31,163 nucleotides of DNA, taken from contig MPUH01000873.1 of the NCBI GenBank assembly GCA_001970955.1, forward strand, positions 1 to 31,163, written 5' to 3'. The stretch is from Stentor coeruleus. Lineage: Eukaryota; Ciliophora; Heterotrichea; Heterotrichida; Stentoridae. Shown one piece after another: positions 9,350 through 18,626 of the stretch; positions within the stretch are counted from its first letter, which is position 1, and each line of letters starts with the position of its first letter. Position numbers and translations under genes: made by a program. The notes below the pieces were generated by a model that worked only from the letters and a program-made list of their open reading frames with translations, made no database searches and was not told the DNA's origin.

Positions 9350-9445
9350 ACATAGCTATTTGTTCCAGGACCCAGTCAAAAAATAAGGCAACAAAAACAT
9401 TTTTTCCATCAAAAGTTATGTGTTTTTTTCTTCTTTTACAAAAAA
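9350..9445 (-). pseudogene. Remnant of a third PIP-kinase-like domain
   Basis: On the minus strand one frame reads FCKRRKKHITFDGKN followed by VFVALFFDWVLEQ. This aligns with LVQKRKKLITCEGKT and AVIGICCEWYVWG near the C-terminus of copy 2. Stops follow within a few codons. No upstream receptor part could be traced, so it is a truncated, decayed relative on the same strand as the two intact copies. Confidence 0.6.
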
Positions 9446-9720
9446 TAAAAATTTTTGGGTAAGTTGAAGTATACTCTCAATCAGCAAAAATTTTCCAATA
9501 AAATTTAATAGAATAATTTATTTGAAGAATTTAATATTAAACGAATGCTGTAATTAAAATAGACTTGATTTAATTTTTGAGTGTCTAGGTACAAATAGTG
9601 AAGATCAATAATATTTATTAATAATATTTGCTGGATATGCATATTACTTATCAAGATTTTCCTTGCAGAAATTACGAGAGTATATGAAAAATATATACAC
9701 AAGATCTAATGGGAAAATAA

Positions 9721-10219
9721 TTTTTAGATGCAATTATTCCAAAAATTGCTCAAAACATCAGGTCTCTGTTTAGCACAGAAGAGTGGTTTAAAACTATAAA
9801 GTTCCTTATGGAAAATACTTAAAAAATGTAAAATCTATTTAGTATTTATAGCCAAGCTTATCTTCGAACACTTATAAATATAGAAAAAAGTAATGCAGGG
9901 ATAAAAACTTAAAGGAAAATAAATAATGCTTTTTTGTGTTTATTAGAGGACTAGTTGGATCTTTTTTTGGGCTTATGGGAATATTTTACTACAGCTATGG
10001 TATTTATTGAAGAGCTTGCAGGGTATATGAAGAATAAAGAAAATAGGAAGATTTATTTGAATGACTTGTATAAGAATATGGGCAAAATTTAATAATGAGT
10101 TTAATAAATACAAAGTGAAGTCTCCTGATAGAAAAATACGCCCTACTATATTTCAAATAACTACTCATTATTCTTATGAGCGTGGACATGGGTTAATTAA
10201 TAGGCTTAGATTTAAATGA
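9721..10219 (+). pseudogene. Decayed gene of unknown family
   Basis: One frame reads FLDAIIPKIAQNIRSLFS, TEEWFKTIKFLMENT, NLFSIYSQAYLRTLINIEKS, then FLGLWEYFTTAMVFIEELAG and YMKNKENRKIYLNDLYKNMG. It is interrupted by five stops before ending near 10092. After a frame change it continues NNEFNKYKVKSPDRKIRP, TIFQITTHYSYERGHG and a TGA at 10217-10219. The continuous helical, charged character over about 160 codons indicates former coding DNA. I do not recognise the family. Confidence 0.5.
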
Positions 10220-10870
10220 TGTTAGAAAGATAATGGATTGCTAGAAAAAAATTGTAAGTCACTAAGATTTGTTAGATGATTTTTTCTCTTAAATTTCAGC
10301 TCTTAATGTTGTAATCATAAATATTTTTATGATAGCTTTCCTAGTAAACTAAGAATTTTCAGTATAGTAATCATTGAAAGCATCATTTATTATTGAGAAT
10401 TATCTTTGATTTAAATTCAGTATCTATTAAAAAGCATGTAAAAACTTAGAAGATATTTTACTAAGCAACATACAAAAATTTAAAAAAATGCCAAATTTAT
10501 GATTATATATGAACTATTAAAATATATCTGTAATTTCTTTAATTATTGACTTTTTAATATGAAACAATAAATAATTGTATTTTTGCATTTTTGTATGATG
10601 TGAGTTTGCTATATATTTTTTAAATATTACATCATCCAGAGCACAAATCTCATATCTAATTTGCAAGAATTTATCATTTCAAATTTGTATTATTGCACAT
10701 AGTTAAGTATTGACAAGGTAATTATTATAGATACTTTAATAAATGCTAAGAAGCATATATGATAATGAAAAATAACTAACCTAGCAGAAAAAATGCATAA
10801 GCTACTAACAAACTTAAAAATTCATATATTCAAGATTTTCAAATAAAACTAAATCAATCAAACAAGCTAT

Positions 10871-13204
10871 CTAAAAATTAACTCTAGGCAATAAATAATT
10901 TTCATAGTAAGAATCATTCTCGTAAATATCTTGAAAGTTTTTATCAAAAAATATTTCATGTTCCAAAATATTTTCATCAATCCTAAAAGATGAAATTCCA
11001 AAGCCAGAACTAAGATATACTTTATTTTCAATTTTACTCATAATAGCATCCAAAGATAAAATATTATCTTCAGTACTTATAAGCATTTTAATTTCCTGTC
11101 TTACAAAATCCCATACTATCACCAAGTTATTAGGATTAGATATTCCTGATTCTGATACAGACACAATATATTTATTATCTTGTGATATATCAACACTCTT
11201 CACTCCTGAAGTATGGCCTTGAAGGACAATTTCTAGTCTTTTCTCAATCAAATTCCAAATCCTCACACTATTATCATAAGATCCTGATACTACAAACAGA
11301 TTATCACTTGTTATTGCAATGCTATTTATTCCAGAAGTATGTCCTTCAAATACAGTTTCTTGATATTTTCCAGTTAGATTCCATACTCTTATAGTATTAT
11401 CCCATGATCCTGATATTATAAATAGATCATCGCTTGTTATTTTAACACTATTAATATATGAAGTATGACCTTGAAGTATAGCTATTTGCTTTTTATTAAG
11501 TAAATCCCATATTCTTATACTGTTATCTGAAGATTCTTTTAATAATGTTCCTGAACCTGAGATAATGAATTTATTGTCACTTGTTATTGAGATACTGTTG
11601 ATTCCAGAAGTGTGACTTTGAAATACTACTTCTTGAGATTTTTTATAAAGGTTCCAAACTATAATAGTGCAATCATCAGATCCTGATACTAGGAATTGAT
11701 TGTCGCTTGTAATTGCAAATGCATTTATTTTATCTGCATGGCCGTAAAAAACTACTTCTTGCTGTTTTTTAAGAAGATTCCATACATATAAAACTTGAGG
11801 AAACTTGATTAAAGTTGATATACAAATATTTTCATCTTTACTGAAAGCACGAATAGCATAAAGTGGTGTTTGCATTAATAGTCTTTTTTCAGCTAAGTTC
11901 CAAACTATAAACTCTGTGTAAGATATTGAGAAGCAATTGTCACTCTTTGTTATAATACTTCTCACCCCAGAAATATGTCCTTGCAGCACCTCTTCTTGCC
12001 TTTTTTCAACTAAATTCCAGATTCTAATACTTGTATCATTAGACCCAGATAAAACAAATCGATTATCATTAGTTATTGCAACACTTTTTACCGCAGAAGT
12101 GTGTCCCAAAAATACTTCTCCAGCCTTCTTCTCAACCAAATTCCAAACTCTCACAGATTTATCAGAAGATACAGACACAGCAAATTGATTATTATCACTA
12201 ACAATAATATTGTTTATTACAGAAGTATGACCTTGAAGTATTCCATCTTGTCTTTTTTCAAGTAAATCCCAAACTATTAAATTATTATCCCAAGAGCCTG
12301 AAATCATAAACATATCATTTTTTGCTATCGCTATACAATTAACTTCACTTTTATGACTTTTTAATACAATTTCTTGTTTTTTTTCAACCATATCCCAAAT
12401 AATAATAGTTTTATCCCAAGATCCTGATACCAAAAACTTATTATCACTAGTCAAAGAAACACTTTTTACTCCTAAATTATGACCATAAAGCACAGCAACT
12501 TGTTGTTTTTCAACCAAACTCCATATTCTCACAGTCCGGTCATTAGAACCTGATACAATAAATCTATCATCTAATGTTATTGTAATACTATTAACTCCAG
12601 CTGTATGACCTTTAAATATATTTACTTGTTGTTTTTCAAATAAACTCCATATTCTTATAGTCATATCCCATGATCCTGATATAACATATAAATTATCATT
12701 TGTTATTTTAACACTGTTTACATAATCAGTATGACCTTCAAATACAAATTCTGTTATTTTATTATTTAAATTCCAAACTCTTATTGTTTTATCATTTGAT
12801 CCTGAGACTATAATTTTGTTGTCATTTGATATTGAAATACTTTTTACTACTGATGTGTGACCTTCAAGTATTGATTCTAATTTATAATTAATAAAGTCCC
12901 ATATTCTTATTGTGCTATCTGAAGATCCTGATACTATGAAAAGATTATCATTTGTTATTGCTATACTGTTAACATAAGATGTATGGCCTTTGAGAATTGA
13001 TATTTGCTGTTTGTTGTACAGATCCCATATTCTAATTGACTTATCAGAGGATCCTGATACTGCAAGCTTATTGTCATTTGTTATGATAACAGTGTTTACT
13101 GATGATGTGTGGCCTTGGAAAAATAAACCGATTTCAGAGACATACGGTTGCTTTTTAAGACTTTTTTGATCCTGTATTTCTTCTGAATTCTTATACTTTA
13201 GCAT
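10871..13204 (-). CDS. WD40 repeat protein with about 16 repeats
   Basis: A 777-residue protein made almost wholly of WD40 repeats, each about 42 residues, beginning near residue 28. Typical units read GHTSSVNTVIITNDN, VSGSSDKSIRIWDL. I count sixteen repeats: fourteen canonical, two (the tenth and eleventh) degenerate, and after them one very weak seventeenth. The thirteenth carries an eight-residue insert (GTLLKESS). This is enough for two seven-bladed propellers. There is no other domain, signal peptide or membrane segment. Known: WD40 propellers are protein-interaction scaffolds; without partner domains no pathway can be named. The repeats are close to one another, suggesting recent internal amplification. 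The gene ends in TAG, has no intron and is divergent from the importin-alpha-like gene. Confidence 0.92.
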   Translation of the reverse strand: MLKYKNSEEIQDQKSLKKQPYVSEIGLFFQGHTSSVNTVIITNDNKLAVSGSSDKSIRIWDLYNKQQISILKGHTSYVNSIAITNDNLFIVSGSSDSTIRIWDFINYKLESILEGHTSVVKSISISNDNKIIVSGSNDKTIRVWNLNNKITEFVFEGHTDYVNSVKITNDNLYVISGSWDMTIRIWSLFEKQQVNIFKGHTAGVNSITITLDDRFIVSGSNDRTVRIWSLVEKQQVAVLYGHNLGVKSVSLTSDNKFLVSGSWDKTIIIWDMVEKKQEIVLKSHKSEVNCIAIAKNDMFMISGSWDNNLIVWDLLEKRQDGILQGHTSVINNIIVSDNNQFAVSVSSDKSVRVWNLVEKKAGEVFLGHTSAVKSVAITNDNRFVLSGSNDTSIRIWNLVEKRQEEVLQGHISGVRSIITKSDNCFSISYTEFIVWNLAEKRLLMQTPLYAIRAFSKDENICISTLIKFPQVLYVWNLLKKQQEVVFYGHADKINAFAITSDNQFLVSGSDDCTIIVWNLYKKSQEVVFQSHTSGINSISITSDNKFIISGSGTLLKESSDNSIRIWDLLNKKQIAILQGHTSYINSVKITSDDLFIISGSWDNTIRVWNLTGKYQETVFEGHTSGINSIAITSDNLFVVSGSYDNSVRIWNLIEKRLEIVLQGHTSGVKSVDISQDNKYIVSVSESGISNPNNLVIVWDFVRQEIKMLISTEDNILSLDAIMSKIENKVYLSSGFGISSFRIDENILEHEIFFDKNFQDIYENDSYYENYLLPRVNF

Positions 13205-13535
13205 ATTATTTATAAAATATCTATTATCATACTGCCAAATGATTTATTTTTAACTTAAATTATGTAAAGATATCTTAAAAGTTGTTGGTTTTTTCTTAGA
13301 ATGTTTGTTTATGTATCATATTCTTCGGATCTATGCAATTTTTAAAAGATCTTTCCTTTATTATTATATAAAAGATTATTTTTATATTATGAACTTTATA
13401 TATATTTCGTTAATAAATGATAACTTTTACTAACAAACACACTTAAAAGCAGGACTAACCCAATCATAATAAACCCCATATTCTCAACAACCCAATAATC
13501 AACAAAAACTTTGAAAAAATCTTAGTGCAATATAA
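13205..13535. promoter_or_regulatory. Divergent intergenic promoter region
   Basis: These 331 bases separate two gene starts and should contain both promoters. The right part is strongly C-biased on the plus strand (18 C to 3 G in 13441-13500), as upstream of other plus-strand genes here. No specific motif was identified. Confidence 0.4.
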
Positions 13536-14924
13536 ATGGAACTCGATCCTCCTAATGATGAAAATATCGATTTTATATTTTCATCACTTACCCTCCAAAC
13601 AAACAACGAAGCCCAATCACAACTTATAGAGTTATCATACAAACTAAAATCAAATATCTATCCTATACAATTTGAAGGTGTATTGCAAATACGCNCATAC
13701 AAACTAAAATCAAATATCTATCCTATACAATTTGAAGGTGTATTGCAAATACGTAAAATGACATCTCAAAAATCTCCTCCACTTAAAGAACTAATTTCTT
13801 CAAATATAATCCCAGAACTAATAAACATGTGCTACATAAGACCAACTGAATTTATCTATGAAGTTTGTTGGATACTTTGTAATATAGCAACAGGTAATCT
13901 AGAATGTGTTCACTACCTAATAAAAAGCAAAGTACTCGATTTTTACGAATGGGTTTTTTGTTTAGAATATGCAAATTTCGAAATCAGAGATATCGTGATT
14001 TGGGCTATAGGAAATATAGCTGGGGAATCAGCTGATTATAGAGATTTAGTTGTATCATCTCGTATCTTTTCTTTAGTTCTTTTATACTCAGATACTCTAC
14101 CAATATTTGGTAATGAAAAAGATATGAACCTAACTTGGACTTTTTGTATTGTTTGTAAAATCCTCCCATCGCTCCCAAAGCTGATAATAACAAAAATTGA
14201 ATCAAGACTTATACAAGTTATTCTATACAACAACCAAAAAACTATTTTAAACTCAGCATGTTATGGACTATACTTTATATCTTCACAACCAGATAATTTC
14301 CCTAATTACACGCAAAATGTTTTAAAAAGACTTCTTAATATAATATTCCATAAAAGCTCTTCAGTTTCAATCCCCACATGTAAAATTCTTAACAATTTTC
14401 TCTTATATTCTGCATCTAGTTGGCAACAAATAAAAGAACTTGAGCTTCCAACGGTTCTTATAGAAAAAATAAAAAGGACTAAAAATTCATCGCTAAGGGC
14501 AGAACTTTTTAAGACCTTATCAAACATTAGCGATGATAAAGGAGAAGTTGCTAAAAATATGAGGGAACAAGGGGTTTATGAATATCTTATACAAACAATT
14601 GATAAAGAAAACAACAAAATTGCTAAGAATATAATATGGACTTTAATGAATAGTATAGAAAATGCTAACCCTGAAGAACTTCAATATCTATCATCATTAG
14701 GATGGCCAATTATTATCCTTAACTACCTCAACCGTAATATATCCCAAAAGCATAAATATATAGGTTTAAGGGTTATTATAAATATTTTACATTCAACTAA
14801 TAAGCTTTTATCAAATGACTTCCTACAAGAAATCCATCAATTAGATACAAAATTTAATCAACCTGAAATTTTATCTGATATAATAACTCAATTGAAACAA
14901 ATAATAAATAACAATATTATTTAA
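13536..14924 (+). CDS. Importin-alpha-like armadillo-repeat protein
   Basis: The frame gives 462 residues, but 20 come from an assembly duplication at 13636-13753, so the true length is about 442. Known: importin-alpha binds nuclear localisation signals through armadillo repeats and importin-beta through an N-terminal basic IBB domain. Seen: YPIQFEGVLQIRKMTSQKSP (after correction), CWILCNIATGN and VIWAIGNIAGESADYRD match the first armadillo repeats of importin-alpha, and helical repeats continue to the C-terminus. Odd: no basic IBB segment precedes the repeats (the N-terminus is acidic, MELDPPNDENIDF), and the WxxxN pattern is weak in the middle repeats. Either a divergent paralogue without IBB or a missed upstream exon. 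It ends in TAA and converges on the gene at 15122. Confidence 0.82.
   Translation: MELDPPNDENIDFIFSSLTLQTNNEAQSQLIELSYKLKSNIYPIQFEGVLQIRXYKLKSNIYPIQFEGVLQIRKMTSQKSPPLKELISSNIIPELINMCYIRPTEFIYEVCWILCNIATGNLECVHYLIKSKVLDFYEWVFCLEYANFEIRDIVIWAIGNIAGESADYRDLVVSSRIFSLVLLYSDTLPIFGNEKDMNLTWTFCIVCKILPSLPKLIITKIESRLIQVILYNNQKTILNSACYGLYFISSQPDNFPNYTQNVLKRLLNIIFHKSSSVSIPTCKILNNFLLYSASSWQQIKELELPTVLIEKIKRTKNSSLRAELFKTLSNISDDKGEVAKNMREQGVYEYLIQTIDKENNKIAKNIIWTLMNSIENANPEELQYLSSLGWPIIILNYLNRNISQKHKYIGLRVIINILHSTNKLLSNDFLQEIHQLDTKFNQPEILSDIITQLKQIINNNII
13636..13753. repeat. Assembly duplication around a single N (58 bp)
   Basis: Bases 13636-13693 recur exactly at 13696-13753, separated by CN (N at 13695). 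The net 60-base insert keeps the frame and duplicates YKLKSNIYPIQFEGVLQIR. Confidence 0.9.
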
Positions 14925-15121
14925 TATAACATAAAAGAAATATTTTAACCTTTACAGTTATTAGCAAAAGTTATTTTCTAAGATTTTAAGCTCATGATTT
15001 TTATGTTTTAAGATTTTTATTTAATTTAAACCTTGTCTTATCCTTTTATATCAATATCTGCCAATAAGATTACAGAGTTTTGTTGATACCAATTGTTTGG
15101 TTTTAAAATGCATACAATGGA

Positions 15122-15697
15122 TTAGACAAAATTTAAGAACATAATAGAATGAAGAAATCCTATTTTTCCTAGCGACTTTGAAAGCTTAGATTTTTCATAG
15201 TCAGCATCGTCGGACCTGCTACAAAAAGAGTTGTCAAGACAATCCAAACGTAGTCTTGGATGAGAATTTGTTTGAGAACCTTGACACAATTTAGCCATAG
15301 TCACTTGGTCTCTTAGAAAATTAAGACTATCATCGCTGTTTTCTGAATCTCTATCTGATGCAGTCTCCAGGTAGAAATCAATAGACTCGTTTTTCGTAGA
15401 ACTCTTTGAATAAACTCTTGTTTTCTCTAAAGAGTTTTCAAACTGTTGGATTTTTCTAAGTAAATTCGTTGTTCGTAATACTAAAGAGCTTGTTTTTTGA
15501 TGTGAAAACGTCATAACTTTTTTAAGTAATTCTTCTCTTTTTGATTTTGTTGACACATATTGACTTACACAGTTTTTTTTATGTAATGGGGACTGATGGG
15601 CTTGTGGTTCTCTTTCTAGACCTTGTTCGCACCAGGCTTTCAAAAGGTCTAAACGTATTTCACGATCAATTTTTATCGGAGGACTAGTGGATAGCAT
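15122..15697 (-). CDS. Hypothetical protein, 191 residues
   Basis: I do not recognise the family. The protein starts MLSTSPPIKIDREIRLDLLK and has a helical middle part (about residues 52-95, with SLVLRTTNLLRKIQQFENSL). A Ser/Asp-rich acidic stretch with SDRDSENSDDS follows, and the C-terminus is short and hydrophobic (FLHSIMFLNFV). There is no signal peptide and no clear membrane helix. It ends in TAA, converges on the importin-alpha-like gene and has a G-rich plus-strand upstream flank, consistent with a minus-strand gene. The last residues could change if a small intron was missed. Confidence 0.6.
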   Translation of the reverse strand: MLSTSPPIKIDREIRLDLLKAWCEQGLEREPQAHQSPLHKKNCVSQYVSTKSKREELLKKVMTFSHQKTSSLVLRTTNLLRKIQQFENSLEKTRVYSKSSTKNESIDFYLETASDRDSENSDDSLNFLRDQVTMAKLCQGSQTNSHPRLRLDCLDNSFCSRSDDADYEKSKLSKSLGKIGFLHSIMFLNFV

Positions 15698-16517
15698 AGT
15701 AAGGAAAATATTACAATAATTTTAAAAGCCATATTAGTAAGGTAAAAGTTATTAGGTAGAACTGGGTTTATAAGTTTTGATTAGATTTTATAGGTTGTAC
15801 TATTGGGTAATATGAGTTTGATGGGAAATTATAATGATGGGATTTTTTAGCATAAATGGGATAATTTTGATAGAAAAATTATATGGAAAAGGTAAAAGGT
15901 TTGATAATTGGCTTAGGTTTGGGTTTGGATTTGCTTGGAGGATTAGATGTGGTTGTATTTTATTGGTTTGGATAAGATTTTAAAAGTTTTTTGTATGGCA
16001 ACTTGAATTTCTAAAAAGGGAATTTTTATTTTCGTAGGATGATAAAAATTATTTAAAGAGAGGATTTTTGTTACAATTTGTATGAAGGGAATATTTGTAA
16101 TGGAATATATGAGGAATCAGCTTAGTATTTGAGATTATAGATGAAAAAATTTATTGTCTTTCATATCAGAAAATAAATTAACTTTCAACTTAAAGTTTTA
16201 ATTGGGTTTATAATAATTTTCATTATAAATCAAGAAAATTGTTATTATTTTTCTAGGCTACCCTATAAATATCCTAAATAAATCAATAAATTTATATAAA
16301 ATTCCTCAACACCCATATCTTAAACTAAAAATTTATCGTATAAAATTCTCTACAATAATCTATTACTTATTAATTTCTCCATATTACAAGCACCTCATCC
16401 ATTATAAACCTCTATGTAAAAATGCAATCTATCAACTACACCTTATCTGCATGTTGATATTTTAACATTCATATATAAGCAAATCATAGCTCCATTATCA
16501 ATAAAAAAACCTATCAT
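15698..16517. other. Intergenic region with a sharp G/C skew switch
   Basis: Bases 15721-16140 are G-rich and C-poor on the plus strand (16 G to 1 C in 15781-15840). From about 16255 this reverses (0 G to 14 C in 16261-16320). The switch near 16230 plausibly separates the upstream flank of the 15697 gene from the downstream flank of the OSGEP copy. No gene seen. Confidence 0.6.
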
Positions 16518-17340
16518 CTATCGCATAAAACTTCTCTCATCTCTATTTTTAAATATATCTTTGACCATTTCTTGTTGCCTTAAATTACATCCAACCTCTC
16601 CAACAATAACCACTTTATTCAAATTACAATATGCCATAATTTGTTCAGTAGTGTTAACCAACATAGCAAAAGCAGTTTCTTTTAAACTAAAACAAATTTT
16701 CTTGTGAATAATCTTTAGCTATAGACTAGATAAAATTTAGCATCCAGAAAAGATGCATATATTTCTTTAGCCACATAAGGAATTTTAATAAGATTTTTCC
16801 TTTTTTTGCTAACTGTTCTATATTATAACCTGGAGAAGGATCATTTCATATGCTTATAATCCTAGTAAATCTATCAAATAGCTCAGCTACATTTAAAATT
16901 TCACAAAATATTCTATATCTGGATTTATTGTATGTGAATATTTTGGGAATTATCTCCTGAAGCATATAGAATTGTTAGATTTTCAGCTTTTGTTAGAAGA
17001 TGGCTTTCGATATGCCTTACACAATGATTAAGATGAATAGAGTTGGCTTAAGTTCAGGCAACTAAAGCTCTTATACTTAAGGGAAGAGATATATCTAGAC
17101 CTTTTGTATAGAGATTAGGTTGATATTTAAAAAGACTTGAACTTAGGAAAAGGCTCAGGAGATTAAATTGAGAATATGTATTCAAAGGTCTTCAGTTGTT
17201 TCTTTTGGTAGGAAGCCATTAACTAGAGGAATGATACATGTTTCTTCGAGCATAAGCTAAAATTTCCCAATCGCCATTTACTAATCCTATCCCAATTTTA
17301 TTAGCACTTCGTGTAATACCAAAGCCAAAAATACCATTTT
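16518..17340 (-). pseudogene. Broken OSGEP/Kae1 (tRNA threonylcarbamoyladenosine) gene copy
   Basis: Known: OSGEP/Kae1 is the catalytic subunit of the KEOPS complex that makes t6A in tRNA. Seen on the minus strand, in the order of that protein: GIFGFGITRSANKIGIGLVN near 17335, then YTKGLDISLPLSIRALVA, HLNHCVRHIESHLLTKAEN and LTILYASGDNSQ. NDPSPGYNIEQLAKKG and finally ETAFAMLVNTTEQIMAYCNL with VVIVGEVGCNLRQQEM follow. The reading frame changes several times and stops are frequent. The metal-binding HxxxH is altered but recognisable (HCVRH). The C-terminal part after the GGVGCN-like motif is truncated at a TAG (16518-16520). This is a decayed duplicate; a working gene must exist elsewhere. Confidence 0.85.
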
Positions 17341-18004
17341 TTTAAACTTATTCACAATTATCTTAATACATATATTTATTAGTTTATCTCTAAAAACTAT
17401 GACAAAACTTATAATCTAAACTTTAGTAGCTGAATAATATTCTCCTTTAAAAAAAAAATTAATCATGCATACACAAAATATTATCATATAAAAAATCTAG
17501 CTCAAACAATCCCCATATGCTTAAATAATGCATAATTTCTTATTATCAGAAAAATAAAATTTATTATCTCCTAAAATCTAAAATCATTAAAAAGTATCCA
17601 CCTTCACAGACATCATTCAATAATCATTCCTTTAATCAATCAAGCATATTTATACTTTGATTCCAAAAATTTTCCTTTAACTATTCTAGCCAATATGTCG
17701 GAAATCTTAAACCCCAAATCCAAAAAGTTGAAAAAATAAACTTCACTTTCCCTTAAAAAAAAGTTTTTATTCTCAACAAAAATCTATTCTTAACCTCTTA
17801 ACCTTCAAAATAATCTACAATTCAACAATAAAATCCTTCAAAATTTCCTTTATTTATCAAGTCAAAAATTCACCAGCTTTCCCATAACCTTTCTAAACAA
17901 TTTCTTTAAACCCAACTTTCCCATAACCTTTCTAAACAATTTCTTTAAACCCTTCTAAATATCATCATTTCAACTACAAAAATTCAATTAACTCAATATC
18001 TAAA
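17341..18004. other. Intergenic C-rich region
   Basis: No coding potential seen. The plus strand is C-rich and nearly G-free close to the 18005 gene (32 C to 2 G in 17821-17940), typical of the 3' side of a minus-strand gene here. It contains a 37-bp direct repeat at 17877-17952. Confidence 0.6.
17877..17952. repeat. Direct repeat, 37 bp, period 39
   Basis: Bases 17877-17913 recur exactly at 17916-17952, separated by AA, in the 3' flank of the ML-domain gene. No N is present. Confidence 0.85.
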
Positions 18005-18439
18005 TTAAGCTAAGTTAAATGAAACTTCCCAGCAGCTGATCTGTTGCTTATTAGAGTTAACAAGTCCACCTTGAATGGTATAAGCACCCTTAGGAGCAAT
18101 ACTTGGTACAGCTTGGGTATAAGTAAAGGTTCCAACTTGTCCAGCTGAATAAGTTCCTGATTCAGGGATGGTCTCAGAGTAGAAGTTTCTTCCGTTAAGT
18201 AAGACTTGGATTTTGATGCCAGTGATAGTTTCAGCTTGGCTAAAAGTGCCAACTGATTTACTAGTAACAGTGGATCCCTTAGTTGGTGGGAAAGGATTAA
18301 CATCGAATTCAGTGACTGCATAAGCGTTGATTGGGTTAGAACATTGTTGTCCAACAGAAAGAGAGGTTAGTTGCTCTTCAACAACTCCACCAGCATTAAC
18401 TAAAGCGATCACAGCTAAAGCTACAAGAAACTTGTTCAT
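18005..18439 (-). CDS. Secreted ML-domain (MD-2-related lipid-recognition) protein
   Basis: A 144-residue protein. Seen: the first 16 residues are a signal peptide (MNKFLVALAVIALVNA, cleavage expected before GG). The rest is a beta-rich domain with VNPFPPTKGSTVT, the GIKIQVLLNGRNFYSE strand pair and a closing ISCWEVSFNLA. This is the layout of ML/NPC2-like lipid-binding proteins. It has only two cysteines in the mature part (33 and 136), fewer than animal NPC2. Known: such proteins bind sterols or phospholipids in the lumen of lysosomes or outside the cell. Inferred: a vacuolar or secreted lipid carrier. It is less AT-rich than its neighbours, which may reflect strong expression. It ends in TAA. 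Confidence 0.78.
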   Translation of the reverse strand: MNKFLVALAVIALVNAGGVVEEQLTSLSVGQQCSNPINAYAVTEFDVNPFPPTKGSTVTSKSVGTFSQAETITGIKIQVLLNGRNFYSETIPESGTYSAGQVGTFTYTQAVPSIAPKGAYTIQGGLVNSNKQQISCWEVSFNLA

Positions 18440-18626
18440 TATAATTAATTCACCATATTGAGTTTAAAATAATCAAAAATTTAGAGCTTTTTTTTATATA
18501 TAATAAAGTGAGTATAAAGCAAAAGATGGAAAGTAGATTTATAAGATTTTAGGGTGATATCAATTGACTGCTTTAAAGGGTTTTTATGAAAATTTAAAAT
18601 AATATTAGAGGTTTTTTATATAATAT

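Larger units (their letters stand above)
8865..10870. other. Gene-poor region with two decayed genes
   Basis: About 2 kb without an intact gene. It contains a scrap of a third receptor-kinase gene (9350-9445, minus) and a broken plus-strand gene of unknown family (9721-10219). The frames at 9073-9306 and 9505-9702 look like chance AT-rich ORFs. From 10220 to 10870 I see nothing recognisable. Confidence 0.6.

Noticed and set aside
11182..12188. Plus-strand frames inside the WD40 gene
   Set aside because: They are antisense shadows of the repeated WD40 coding sequence.
18010..18354. A 114-residue minus-strand frame overlapping the ML-domain gene
   Set aside because: It is a shadow frame; the other frame has a signal peptide and ML-domain pattern.
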